Part shown: positions 6,096 to 12,423 of the stretch, in pieces
How positions within the stretch are numbered: position 1 is the stretch's first letter
How the letters are laid out: each line of letters opens with the position of its first letter
Assembly: GCA_946482355.1 (NCBI GenBank)
Contig: CAMLRE010000018.1
Location: 1 to 12,423, forward strand
Reading direction: 5' to 3'
Source: an uncultured Bdellovibrio sp.
GTDB taxonomy: Bacteria; Bdellovibrionota; Bdellovibrionia; Bdellovibrionales; Bdellovibrionaceae
Length of the DNA: 12,423 nucleotides
Program-made: the position numbers and the translations under genes
Notes under the pieces: model-generated
The model's input: the letters and a program-made list of their open reading frames with translations, nothing else
Told to the model about the DNA's origin: nothing
Database searches by the model: none

Positions 6096-6805
6096 AAATC
6101 CTCTTTTAATGTTTTAAAATCAGAATACTTATTCGCTAATTTTGGGTGCATGTTAAAAATCGCTAACATTGAAGCTTGCAAAGTTTCATCAGGTTCTTGG
6201 TTGGCTTCTGGAATTAATGCGCAAATTTCAAATAATAGGCGATCTAAAAATTTAATCCAGTCAGTGCCCATCACACCTGGAAATTTTCCTTTGCTCATTT
6301 CAGCAAACAAATCTGTGGCTATCGGAAGTTTAGGGTGGGCAAAAACGTTTAATCCCAGGCCCACGATAATTCTATGTTGGTTTCCTTGAGTGACAGTTTC
6401 AACTAAAAGCCCTGCGATTTTTTTATCGTCGATATATAAATCATTCGGCGCTTTTAAATTCCAGTTTAAAAACGGCCATGTGGCGCGAGCCGCATTAAAT
6501 AATCCAAGTCCGATTAATGAAGTGATGTAGGGGCTCGGTGTAACGGGTGATTGAAACGACCAGCTTGAAAGTAAACTTGAACCTGCAGCCGGAGCTGTCC
6601 ATGTTTTTTCACCACGGCCACGGCCTTGCGTTTGTTCATCAGTGACATAAAGTTGAATGGCATCAAGACCATTGAAGGCATCATCTTTGGCAAGATCATT
6701 CGTGCTTGTTGTTGATTTGTGATAGTCGCAAGAAATGTTATGCATTTCTGCCCACGACGCAGTAATAACACCGATTTTAATATCGTCGGTTGGAGATTCT
6801 TTCAT
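6086..6805 (-). CDS. birA: Biotin-[acetyl-CoA-carboxylase] ligase, single catalytic domain
   Basis: A 239-residue class I biotin protein ligase that makes biotinyl-5'-AMP and transfers biotin to the Lys of the biotin carboxyl carrier protein. Visible motifs are STTSTNDLAK (31-40), the TDEQTQGRGRGEKTW adenylate loop (55-69), KAPNDLY (118-124) with the conserved Lys118, KKIAGLLVE (128-136) and GLGLNV (149-154). The usual KWPND Trp is Ala here. There is no N-terminal helix-turn-helix, so it is not expected to repress biotin genes as the E. coli enzyme does. The C-terminal segment (about 170-239) is short and diverged. The ATG at 6805 has GGA 6 nt upstream. It lies 29 nt after nadC and overlaps the PRX-like gene; nadC-birA adjacency is common in bacteria. 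Confidence 0.92.
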   Translation of the reverse strand: MKESPTDDIKIGVITASWAEMHNISCDYHKSTTSTNDLAKDDAFNGLDAIQLYVTDEQTQGRGRGEKTWTAPAAGSSLLSSWSFQSPVTPSPYITSLIGLGLFNAARATWPFLNWNLKAPNDLYIDDKKIAGLLVETVTQGNQHRIIVGLGLNVFAHPKLPIATDLFAEMSKGKFPGVMGTDWIKFLDRLLFEICALIPEANQEPDETLQASMLAIFNMHPKLANKYSDFKTLKEDLWR

Positions 6806-6834
6806 GATTGTTCCAATCTTTTAAAAGTTAGGAA

Positions 6835-7656
6835 TTAGCCCCAGTCAAATAACAGACTGACATCAGCACAAGGTGCTGAATGGGTCAAGGCGCCTACCGA
6901 AATGAAATCAATACCGATAGCCGCTACGCTACCAACACGCTCTAAATTCATATTACCGCTGGCTTCGGTTTTAACGAAGTCCGGCACAAGTTTACGGGCT
7001 TCTGTCAGAGTTTCATTATTCATGTTGTCTAAAAGAATACGGTCTACGCGAAGGCTTACGGCTTCTTTTACTTGTTCAAGCGTTGAAGCTTCAACCTCAA
7101 TCGGAAGATTCGTGTGTTGACGTGTGCGGGTAACAGCTTCTGTGATACCGCCCATAAGTGTAATGTGATTATCTTTAATTAAAATCGCATCAGATAAGTT
7201 GAAGCGGTGATTTTGACCGCCACCGTGAACCACAGCGCGCTTTTCTAATTCACGAAATAGCGGCGTCGTTTTACGAGTGTCTAAAATTTTGCAACGTGTG
7301 CCTTCGACAGCTTTAACATATTTACGAGTCAGTGTAGCGATACCAGATAATAAACCTAAAAAGTTAAGTGCCACACGCTCAGCTTTTAGAATTTGGATCA
7401 GATCGCCTTCGATAGAACAAATCGTTTGGCCTTTGTAAATCAGATCGCCTTCTTCAAAAAGCCATTTGATTTTTACGCTTGGCTCTAACAATAAAAGAGT
7501 TTGTTCAAACGCTGTTGATCCTGAAAGAACAAGGTCTTGCTTGGCTTTTAAAATCGCTTCGCCTTGTTTTGGTTTTACAGCTAAAGATTCAGTTGTGACG
7601 TCGCCAAAAGGCAAGTCTTCTTTCAGAGCAGCTTTAATAAGATCGTGGATTGTCAT
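6835..7656 (-). CDS. nadC: Nicotinate-nucleotide pyrophosphorylase (quinolinate phosphoribosyltransferase)
   Basis: A 273-residue enzyme of de novo NAD synthesis: quinolinate plus PRPP gives nicotinate mononucleotide, CO2 and pyrophosphate. Motifs in order are LKEDLPFGDVTT (11-22), RVALNFLGLLSGIAT (94-108), ILDTRKTTP (124-132), LEKRAVVHGGGQNHR (137-151), LIKDNHI (159-165), IEVEAS (186-191), ILLDNM (207-212), EASGN (231-235) and FISVGALTHS (251-260). The basic residues that bind quinolinate and PRPP (Arg94, Arg128, Lys129, His150, Arg151, Lys161) are present, and the length is usual for the family. GAGG lies 9 nt before the ATG. It is 23 nt downstream of the response regulator gene and probably cotranscribed. 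No nadA or nadB is in view. Confidence 0.96.
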   Translation of the reverse strand: MTIHDLIKAALKEDLPFGDVTTESLAVKPKQGEAILKAKQDLVLSGSTAFEQTLLLLEPSVKIKWLFEEGDLIYKGQTICSIEGDLIQILKAERVALNFLGLLSGIATLTRKYVKAVEGTRCKILDTRKTTPLFRELEKRAVVHGGGQNHRFNLSDAILIKDNHITLMGGITEAVTRTRQHTNLPIEVEASTLEQVKEAVSLRVDRILLDNMNNETLTEARKLVPDFVKTEASGNMNLERVGSVAAIGIDFISVGALTHSAPCADVSLLFDWG

Positions 7657-7679
7657 GGGTCGTGCCTCGTAAACTATAA

Positions 7680-8645
7680 TTACACTGACTTTTCAATGTC
7701 GGTTAAAAGTTTCTTTAATTCTTCCCTGACAATTTTCTCGGTGATTTCTGGAATAATCTGCCAACAGATTTTTTCAGCCATCAAGCGCACTTCTTCGCGC
7801 ATGAGTTGTTCTTCAAAACGGCTCAAGTTTTTACCTTGAGATCCGTCAGTCGATTTTGAAATTTTATTTAAAGCCACCGGCGAACTTTCAAGGTAGTTTT
7901 TAAGCTGGCCTTGAATTGTTTTTTCGAGTTCGTCGTCTTTATCGCCTTTAACTAAAACCACTTCTTCGAATTCGCCATAGTTTTCAGTCTCAATGTGAAT
8001 GTCGTTCGAAGGATCATATTCTTCAATAATGTGAGCCTTCTGCTCAACAGCAGGTTTAGTCGGTTTCTGCGCTTGTTGTGGTTGCTGCATTTGTGGCTGT
8101 TGCGGTTTTTGCGTAACAGGTTTTAAATCCAGCGGTTGAAAGTCTTCGATGTCATCATCGATCACAAGTTCGTCGTTATGAGCTTGATTTTGTAATCTGT
8201 GGCGAACCATAGTTTCTGACTCTTCAAAATCAGGAAGCGTCGGAAAATCTAAAAGACCTTTAAGCGGGTGAGTTTCAGTTTTTTTAACGAATTTATTTAC
8301 GACATTTCTTAAAGCATCAGTATCGAAAGGTTTTTCTAAACGGGCGTTGGCGCCGGCTTTTTGAGCCAGTTTTTCGTCAAACTCCATAAAGCTACTCCAC
8401 ATTAAAACAACTGGAGTATTTTTTAACTGAGCGTTGGCTTTGATATCGCCGCAAACTTCGTAGCCGTTACGTTTTGATAACAGAATGTCAGCAAAGATAA
8501 TATCTGGACGAAAATCGAGTGCTACTGGAACAACATCGATTCCAGAAGGAACACTTTTTACCTCGATACCCAAATCAGAAAGGGCAAGTTGCAACACTTT
8601 CTTGATGGTCGAGCTTTCATCAGCTAATAAGACGCGTAAGGCCAT
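7680..8645 (-). CDS. Response regulator with N-terminal receiver, Q/P-rich linker and C-terminal helical motif
   Basis: A 321-residue orphan response regulator. The receiver domain (about 2-120) has the acidic pair Asp9/Glu10 (LLADES), the phospho-acceptor Asp53 (IIFADI) and Lys105 (EKPF); the Thr/Ser switch falls in a WSS stretch at about 83-85. There is no DNA-binding or GGDEF output domain. After the receiver come an acidic segment, a low-complexity Gln/Pro-rich linker (about 180-200), another acidic segment, and a C-terminal amphipathic helix containing WQIIPEITEKIVREELKKL (295-313). That helix recalls the IAWEVVPDLAE-type tail of some myxobacterial and Geobacter regulators (from memory). 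The ATG at 8645 is chosen over a TTG at 8693 because the receiver begins right after it. No histidine kinase is adjacent. It heads the operon with nadC and birA. Confidence 0.88.
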   Translation of the reverse strand: MALRVLLADESSTIKKVLQLALSDLGIEVKSVPSGIDVVPVALDFRPDIIFADILLSKRNGYEVCGDIKANAQLKNTPVVLMWSSFMEFDEKLAQKAGANARLEKPFDTDALRNVVNKFVKKTETHPLKGLLDFPTLPDFEESETMVRHRLQNQAHNDELVIDDDIEDFQPLDLKPVTQKPQQPQMQQPQQAQKPTKPAVEQKAHIIEEYDPSNDIHIETENYGEFEEVVLVKGDKDDELEKTIQGQLKNYLESSPVALNKISKSTDGSQGKNLSRFEEQLMREEVRLMAEKICWQIIPEITEKIVREELKKLLTDIEKSV

Positions 8646-8651
8646 GACTAA

Positions 8652-8680
8652 AGTACATATCACAATACCGCTTGAGTCAA
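8652..8680 (-). promoter_or_regulatory. Candidate promoter giving a leaderless response-regulator mRNA
   Basis: On the minus strand TTGACT (8680-8675, 5 of 6) is followed after 17 bp by TGTACT (8657-8652, 4 of 6). The A of the ATG at 8645 is the seventh base after the -10, the usual distance for a transcription start. No Shine-Dalgarno precedes the ATG. An alternative -10, TATGTA, would have a 15-bp spacer. Confidence 0.45.
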
Positions 8681-8681
8681 G
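8671..8681. promoter_or_regulatory. Palindrome CTTGAGTCAAG in the divergent promoter region
   Basis: An 11-bp palindrome (one central mismatch position) sits in the 55-bp gap between the response regulator and lptG. It contains a TTGACT-like -35 on the minus strand and TTGAGT on the plus strand, so it may be a shared -35 or a small operator. Confidence 0.4.
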
Positions 8682-8700
8682 AGTAAGGCACAATATTTAA

Positions 8701-9780
8701 ATGAGTCGTGTTGATCGCTACATCTTGAGTCTTTTTTGGGTATCCTTCGCTGCAGGTTTAGTGATTTTTGTGACGTTGTTTATGGCAACCGATGTGATGA
8801 GCAATGTTCTTCGTTACAAGGCTGTCGATACTGGGGTTTTTCTAAGCTATTACGGCTACTTTTTGCCTGAAATTATTCACAAAATGCTTCCGGTGGCTTC
8901 AGTGGTCGGACTGGTTTTAACAATTTCTACTTTGAATAAAGGTTCAGAGCTCATTGCGTTATTTGCATCGGGTCTAAGTTTATTCAGAATCTCTCGTTGG
9001 ATTTTCATTTCATTATTAATTGTTGGCGTGATGGATTATGTAGCGAGCGACCGCTTGTTACCCATGTTTACCAAACAGAAAAACTTCACGTTTTATAACT
9101 TCATCGAACAAAAGCCATCGAAGTTTCAGACGATTAAAACAGATAAAATCTGGTATCGTTCTAAGAACACTATTTTTAATATCAAAACTCTTAATGCCGA
9201 GGGAAATTTAGCCCAAGGTTTAACTTTGTATTTCTTCGACGAAGCCTGGAATTTAAAACAATTACTAACAGCTGAGTCGGTTGTTTTAGAAGGTTCAAAA
9301 TGGCTTTTACAAAATGGAACAATTTCTGTTTTTAGTTCTGATTCAAGTTTTCCGCTAAATGATAAATTTGATCAAAAAACTATCGTAATGGCTGAAGATG
9401 CTCAGGATTTACGAAGCACGGGCCAAACTTCTGACCTTTTATCGCACAGTGAACTTTCGCGTTATATTTCTAAAAATAAAGAAGCTGGTTTGGACACGGT
9501 TAAATATGAAGTGGATTACTTTTCTAAGCTGAGTTTTGCCTTAGCCGGATTAGTGATGAGTCTTCTAGCATTACCATTCTGCGTAGGCCAAGCGCGCGGT
9601 GGGGGAATGGCTAAAAACGCCGGTATTGTTTTAGGCTTAGTTGTGGCTTATTGGATTGTTTATAGCTCGATGCAAACGATGGGTTATCACGGAACTCTTC
9701 CACCATTTTTAGCAGCCTGGGGATCGAACATTATGATGACCGGTTTAGGGGTGTTCTTTCTCTTGCGTCTGAAAAAATAA
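8701..9780 (+). CDS. lptG: LPS export permease of the LptF/LptG (YjgP/YjgQ) family, probably LptG
   Basis: A 359-residue inner-membrane permease. With LptF and the ATPase LptB it extracts LPS and passes it to LptC/LptA. The layout is the family's: MSRVDRYIL start, three N-terminal membrane segments (about 9-33, 55-78 and 97-117), a central periplasmic jellyroll region (about 125-265, beta-rich, with IWYRSKNTIFNI), then three C-terminal segments (about 275-297, 304-326 and 333-356). The C-terminal LPPFLAAWGSNIMM (332-345) matches the conserved L.P.LAAW.PN region. Assignment to LptG rather than LptF is by the N-terminus and this C-terminal region and is less certain than the family. The upstream AAGG is 12 nt from the ATG, a weak site. 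No lptF is next to it; def follows after 42 nt. Confidence 0.9.
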   Translation: MSRVDRYILSLFWVSFAAGLVIFVTLFMATDVMSNVLRYKAVDTGVFLSYYGYFLPEIIHKMLPVASVVGLVLTISTLNKGSELIALFASGLSLFRISRWIFISLLIVGVMDYVASDRLLPMFTKQKNFTFYNFIEQKPSKFQTIKTDKIWYRSKNTIFNIKTLNAEGNLAQGLTLYFFDEAWNLKQLLTAESVVLEGSKWLLQNGTISVFSSDSSFPLNDKFDQKTIVMAEDAQDLRSTGQTSDLLSHSELSRYISKNKEAGLDTVKYEVDYFSKLSFALAGLVMSLLALPFCVGQARGGGMAKNAGIVLGLVVAYWIVYSSMQTMGYHGTLPPFLAAWGSNIMMTGLGVFFLLRLKK

Positions 9781-9822
9781 TTTAATACTCTGCACGCAAG
9801 CTGAAAGCGAGCAAATTAGACA

Positions 9823-10434
9823 ATGGCTAAACTTGAAATTTTAACATATCCAAATCCTATCTTACGCGAAGTTTCTAAACCGGTTGAAAAATTCACACCG
9901 GAAGTGACAGCTAAACTTAAAAAATTAGCCGAAGATATGCTTGAAACAATGTACGATGCCAATGGTATCGGCTTAGCAGCTCCGCAGGTGGGCGAGTTAG
10001 TTCGCATGTTAGTCATTGATTGCCGTCCAAAAGGCGAATCTGGTCGTTACGAGATTGGCGACATGACTGAACTTGAACAGCAAGTCACTCAACCTTTAGT
10101 TTTAATTAATCCTGAAATCGTAAAAGGCGAAGGTAAAACAACTTTTGATGAAGGTTGTTTATCAGTTCCAAGTTTTTTTGAAACGGTTGAACGTTTTGAA
10201 AAAGTGGAAGTTAAAGCTTTTGATGTGAATGGCAAAGAAATTCGCTTCACAACAGATGGCTTATTGGCGATTGTTGTTCAGCATGAAATGGATCATTTAG
10301 AAGGTACATTATTCATTGATCACATCAGCTTTACAAAAAGCAATAAGATCAAAAACACGATCAAAAAAAGTGGCTATCCTACAAAAGAAGAAATGAAATC
10401 AGCCCGCGACCGTAAAAAGGAACCGGTAAAATAA
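9823..10434 (+). CDS. def: Peptide deformylase
   Basis: A 203-residue metalloenzyme that removes the formyl group from the N-terminal Met of new proteins at the ribosome exit. All three signature motifs are present: GIGLAAPQVG (48-57), EGCLSVP (110-116) with metal ligand Cys112, and QHEMDHLEG (153-161) with His154, catalytic Glu155 and His158. The insertion between motifs 1 and 2 and the basic, Lys-rich tail (about 170-203) make it slightly longer than the E. coli enzyme; such a tail could help ribosome binding, an inference. The Shine-Dalgarno is weak. Its stop overlaps the fmt start by one base (TAATG), so fmt translation is probably coupled to it; the pairing is functional because fmt adds the group that def removes. 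Confidence 0.97.
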   Translation: MAKLEILTYPNPILREVSKPVEKFTPEVTAKLKKLAEDMLETMYDANGIGLAAPQVGELVRMLVIDCRPKGESGRYEIGDMTELEQQVTQPLVLINPEIVKGEGKTTFDEGCLSVPSFFETVERFEKVEVKAFDVNGKEIRFTTDGLLAIVVQHEMDHLEGTLFIDHISFTKSNKIKNTIKKSGYPTKEEMKSARDRKKEPVK

Positions 10435-11378
10435 TGAGCGTCGTTCGAGTCTGCTTTCTCGGAACTCCTGATTTCGCTGCTAAACACTTACAAGCCCTTT
10501 TGTCTGATGAACATTACAAAGTGGTAGGGGTTGTCACTCAGCCTGACCGTCCAAGCGGACGTAAGATGCAGCTAACACCGTCTCCTGTAAAAGAATTAGC
10601 GCTTAAAAATAATTTAGAAGTTATTACTCCTGAAAATTTACGTAAAGAGCCAGAAGCTTTTGAAAAAATAAAATCATGGCAAGCTGAAGTCGCTGTGGTG
10701 GTGGCGTTTGGCCAAATTTTATCTCAGGAATTTTTAGATAGTTTTACTTATGGTGCGGTTAACGTGCACGGAAGTTTACTTCCAAAATGGCGTGGCGCTG
10801 CTCCGATTCAACGTTCGATTGAAGCGGGTGATGCAGTCACAGGTGTGTGTTTACAGCGTATGGTGCGAAAGCTTGATGCGGGTCCTGTGATCGGTGAACG
10901 TCGTGTGCCATTAAATTCTGAAATCAATGCCACTGAACTTTATGATCGTTTAGCGGTTTTAGGCTGTGAACTTTTGAATGTTGAACTGATGGACTATATT
11001 CGTGGAAATTTAGCACCACAAACTCAGGATGAATCATTAGTTTCAATAGCTCCTAAAATTGAAAAAGAAGAGTCACTTTTAGATTTTTCTAAATCGGCTG
11101 AAAGTCTTCATAATAAAATTCGAGCTTTTACAATGGGGCCGGGAACTTTTGTTAACTTTCAAGGTAAACGTTTAAAAATTCATAAAACCAAAGTTGTTGA
11201 TTCTTCATCGTCGGTTAAACCCGGCGAAGTGGCTTCAGTTAGCGCCAATGAATTATTAATTCAAACAGCAAAAGGCCAGTTGTCACTTTTAGAAGTGCAG
11301 CCTGAATCAAAAAATAGAATGTCTATCACTGATTTTTTAAAATCACATAATTTAGTTAAAGGACAAAGCTTTACATGA
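10434..11378 (+). CDS. fmt: Methionyl-tRNA formyltransferase
   Basis: A 314-residue enzyme that formylates initiator Met-tRNA using 10-formyltetrahydrofolate. The N-terminal catalytic domain shows FLGTPDFA (8-15), VTQPDRPSGRKMQLTPSPVK (34-53), a flexible loop that recognises the tRNA acceptor, AFGQIL (91-96), NVHGSLLPKWRGAAPIQ (110-126) with the catalytic Asn110 and His112, and KLDAGPV (146-152) with Asp148. The C-terminal OB-like domain (about 205-314) has the LHNKIRAF and GP segment typical of the family. Length is normal. It overlaps def by 1 nt and rpe by 4 nt (ATGA), forming a coupled set. Confidence 0.97.
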   Translation: MSVVRVCFLGTPDFAAKHLQALLSDEHYKVVGVVTQPDRPSGRKMQLTPSPVKELALKNNLEVITPENLRKEPEAFEKIKSWQAEVAVVVAFGQILSQEFLDSFTYGAVNVHGSLLPKWRGAAPIQRSIEAGDAVTGVCLQRMVRKLDAGPVIGERRVPLNSEINATELYDRLAVLGCELLNVELMDYIRGNLAPQTQDESLVSIAPKIEKEESLLDFSKSAESLHNKIRAFTMGPGTFVNFQGKRLKIHKTKVVDSSSSVKPGEVASVSANELLIQTAKGQLSLLEVQPESKNRMSITDFLKSHNLVKGQSFT

Positions 11379-12034
11379 ATACAAAAATGATTGCTCCAAG
11401 TTTGTTGTCTTCTGATTTTGCCGATCTAAAAACAGAAATCGCTAAAGTCACTGAAGCGGGAGCTCATTTACTTCATGTGGATGTTATGGATGGTCATTTT
11501 GTACCAAATCTTACAATCGGTATGCCGGTCGTAAAGGCTATCAAAGGAGTCAGTAAAATTCCTTTAGATGTGCATTTAATGATTGATAGCCCTGAGAAAT
11601 ACATTGATGGCTTTGCCAAAGCGGGCTCTGATTATTTAACGATTCACGTCGAGTCAACGAAGATTGCCCGTGATTGTTTATTGCAAATTCGCAAATTAAA
11701 AATGAAGCCGGGAATTACTTTACGTCCTGGTACAAAACTAGAAGAAATCAAACCTTACTTAGCTTTAGTAGATTTAGTTTTAATCATGACGGTAGAGCCT
11801 GGTTTTGGTGGGCAAAGTTTTATGCATGACCAATTAGAAAAAGTGTCATGGTTAAAACAGTATCGCGATAAAAATAAACTAAGTTACCTGATTGAAATCG
11901 ACGGTGGTGTTAACCCACAGACTTCGCAGTTGTGCTGGGAAGCGGGCGCTGACGTGTTAGTGGCCGGTAGCGCGGTTTTTACAGGCGAAAAGACTGTCGA
12001 AAATTACAGAAAAAATATTCAAGCTTTACTGTAA
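11375..12034 (+). CDS. rpe: Ribulose-phosphate 3-epimerase
   Basis: A 219-residue TIM-barrel enzyme that interconverts D-ribulose 5-phosphate and D-xylulose 5-phosphate in the pentose phosphate pathway. Seen are IAPSLLSSDFADL (6-18), HVDVMDGHFVPNLTIG (34-49) with metal ligand His34 and catalytic Asp36, LDVHLMI (64-70) with His67, MTVEPGFGGQSF (138-149), IEIDGGVN (173-180) with the second catalytic Asp176, and the phosphate-binding VAGSAVF (196-202). Length is normal. The usual LNPxT loop reads LRPGT (116-120), a minor variation. The start ATG overlaps the fmt stop by four bases, so it is translated by coupling within the lptG-def-fmt-rpe operon. A hairpin spans the stop. Confidence 0.97.
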   Translation: MNTKMIAPSLLSSDFADLKTEIAKVTEAGAHLLHVDVMDGHFVPNLTIGMPVVKAIKGVSKIPLDVHLMIDSPEKYIDGFAKAGSDYLTIHVESTKIARDCLLQIRKLKMKPGITLRPGTKLEEIKPYLALVDLVLIMTVEPGFGGQSFMHDQLEKVSWLKQYRDKNKLSYLIEIDGGVNPQTSQLCWEAGADVLVAGSAVFTGEKTVENYRKNIQALL

Positions 12035-12052
12035 AGCTAACCTTGGGTTGGC
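12022..12052 (+). other. Two overlapping hairpins at the rpe 3' end, no T tract
   Basis: AGCTTTAC (12022-12029) pairs with GTAAAGCT (12031-12038) across the stop codon; sterically a 7-bp stem with a 3-nt loop. GCTAACC (12036-12042) can instead pair with GGTTGGC (12046-12052), loop TTG, with one G-U pair. They share bases 12036-12038. Neither is followed by a T run on either strand, so a Rho-independent terminator is not supported; they may protect the 3' end or separate convergent transcripts. Confidence 0.3.
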
Positions 12053-12062
12053 GTCTTAGTCA

Positions 12063-12422
12063 TTATTCAACGACTTTAAATAAAGTTTCCATTTCAACTG
12101 ATGTCATTTGGTATTCGTTTTCAAAAACACGACCGATAACATCCGGTGGGTTTTTGCTCATTTGACGTAGGCAAATTAACGATTGGTTGATCAGTTCGAT
12201 TCGCGGAGTTGCGTCAGATAATGGCGAGCAAAAAACTCCTTCAAAAGAACTACGCAAATGCGCGTAAAGTTCAGTCGCATATTTTTTTGCAACGATATTT
12301 AACCACTGTTCTGCCGAGTAGCTTTCGCCAGTCTTATCCGGATACAAGCCAATCGATGCATCGTAATTGTCGTGTGAAGTTTCCTGCTCTGTTTGGTGGA
12401 ATGTGTTTTGATAGCGCGGAAT
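12063..12422 (-). CDS. C-terminal part of an unrecognised protein (cut by right edge)
   Basis: The minus frame ending at 12063 is open without a stop to the right edge, giving at least 119 C-terminal residues; the TTG at 12347 is only an internal codon, because the frame continues for 25 more codons upstream. I do not recognise the family. The visible part begins with a polar, His/Gln/Glu-rich stretch and then a region with EQWLNIVAKKYATELYAHL, a single Cys-containing GVFCSP segment, and an amphipathic helical end with acidic residues up to the final VVE. No membrane segment or signal motif is visible in this part. It converges on rpe with 28 nt between stops. A soluble, mostly helical cytoplasmic protein is the best description available. 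Confidence 0.7.
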   Translation of the reverse strand: MPRYQNTFHQTEQETSHDNYDASIGLYPDKTGESYSAEQWLNIVAKKYATELYAHLRSSFEGVFCSPLSDATPRIELINQSLICLRQMSKNPPDVIGRVFENEYQMTSVEMETLFKVVE

Positions 12423-12423
12423 A

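Noticed and set aside
6514..6771. 85-residue minus-strand frame inside birA
   Set aside because: It is out of frame with the well-supported biotin ligase motifs and shows no features of its own.
8646..8693. TTG at 8693 as start of the response regulator
   Set aside because: It adds 16 residues ahead of a receiver domain that begins right after the ATG at 8645, and it covers the promoter elements.

Overview
The window is A+T-rich chromosomal DNA (judged by eye) from a Gram-negative bacterium: it has an LptG-type LPS-export permease, an exported PstS and several signal-peptide or membrane proteins. The gene mix (lptG-def-fmt-rpe, nadC-birA, an orphan response regulator whose C-terminal helix I associate with former deltaproteobacteria, and a COG3176/OlsB-type acyltransferase) fits Bdellovibrionota or a related lineage. 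That placement is an inference from gene content, not a database result. I see no tRNA, rRNA, CRISPR array, insertion sequence or phage gene. The genes are tightly packed, mostly in ordinary operons.

Layout. (1) Positions 1-3110, minus strand: an overlapping operon, read from right to left, of arginase, an OlsB-like GNAT N-acyltransferase, an M14 zinc peptidase and an alpha/beta hydrolase cut by the left edge. (2) 3111-3265 is a divergent intergenic region with an 11-bp-period direct repeat that could be a Pho-type box. (3) 3266-4962, plus strand: pstS with a strong intrinsic terminator, then a small secreted four-cysteine protein with its own candidate promoter. (4) 4974-8645, minus strand, transcribed from 8645 leftward: a CheY-like response regulator, nadC, birA, a thioredoxin-fold PRX-like protein and a membrane-anchored GyrI-like protein resembling eukaryotic TEX264. 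(5) 8701-12034, plus strand: lptG, def, fmt, rpe, the last three joined by 1- and 4-nt overlaps. (6) 12063-12423, minus strand: the C-terminal part of an unrecognised protein that runs off the right edge.

How the genes may work together. Arginase makes L-ornithine, and the next gene in its operon belongs to the family that N-acylates L-ornithine in the first step of ornithine-lipid synthesis. The two genes overlap, so a dedicated ornithine supply for an aminolipid is a reasonable hypothesis. The two downstream hydrolases have unknown substrates. def and fmt act at the two ends of N-formyl-methionine metabolism; lptG and rpe share their transcript without an obvious functional link. nadC and birA are cofactor genes. 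The most unusual items are the TEX264-like protein, the arginase-acyltransferase junction (a near-perfect 18-bp repeat read in two frames), the palindromic divergent promoter with a likely leaderless response-regulator mRNA, and the possible Pho box at pstS.
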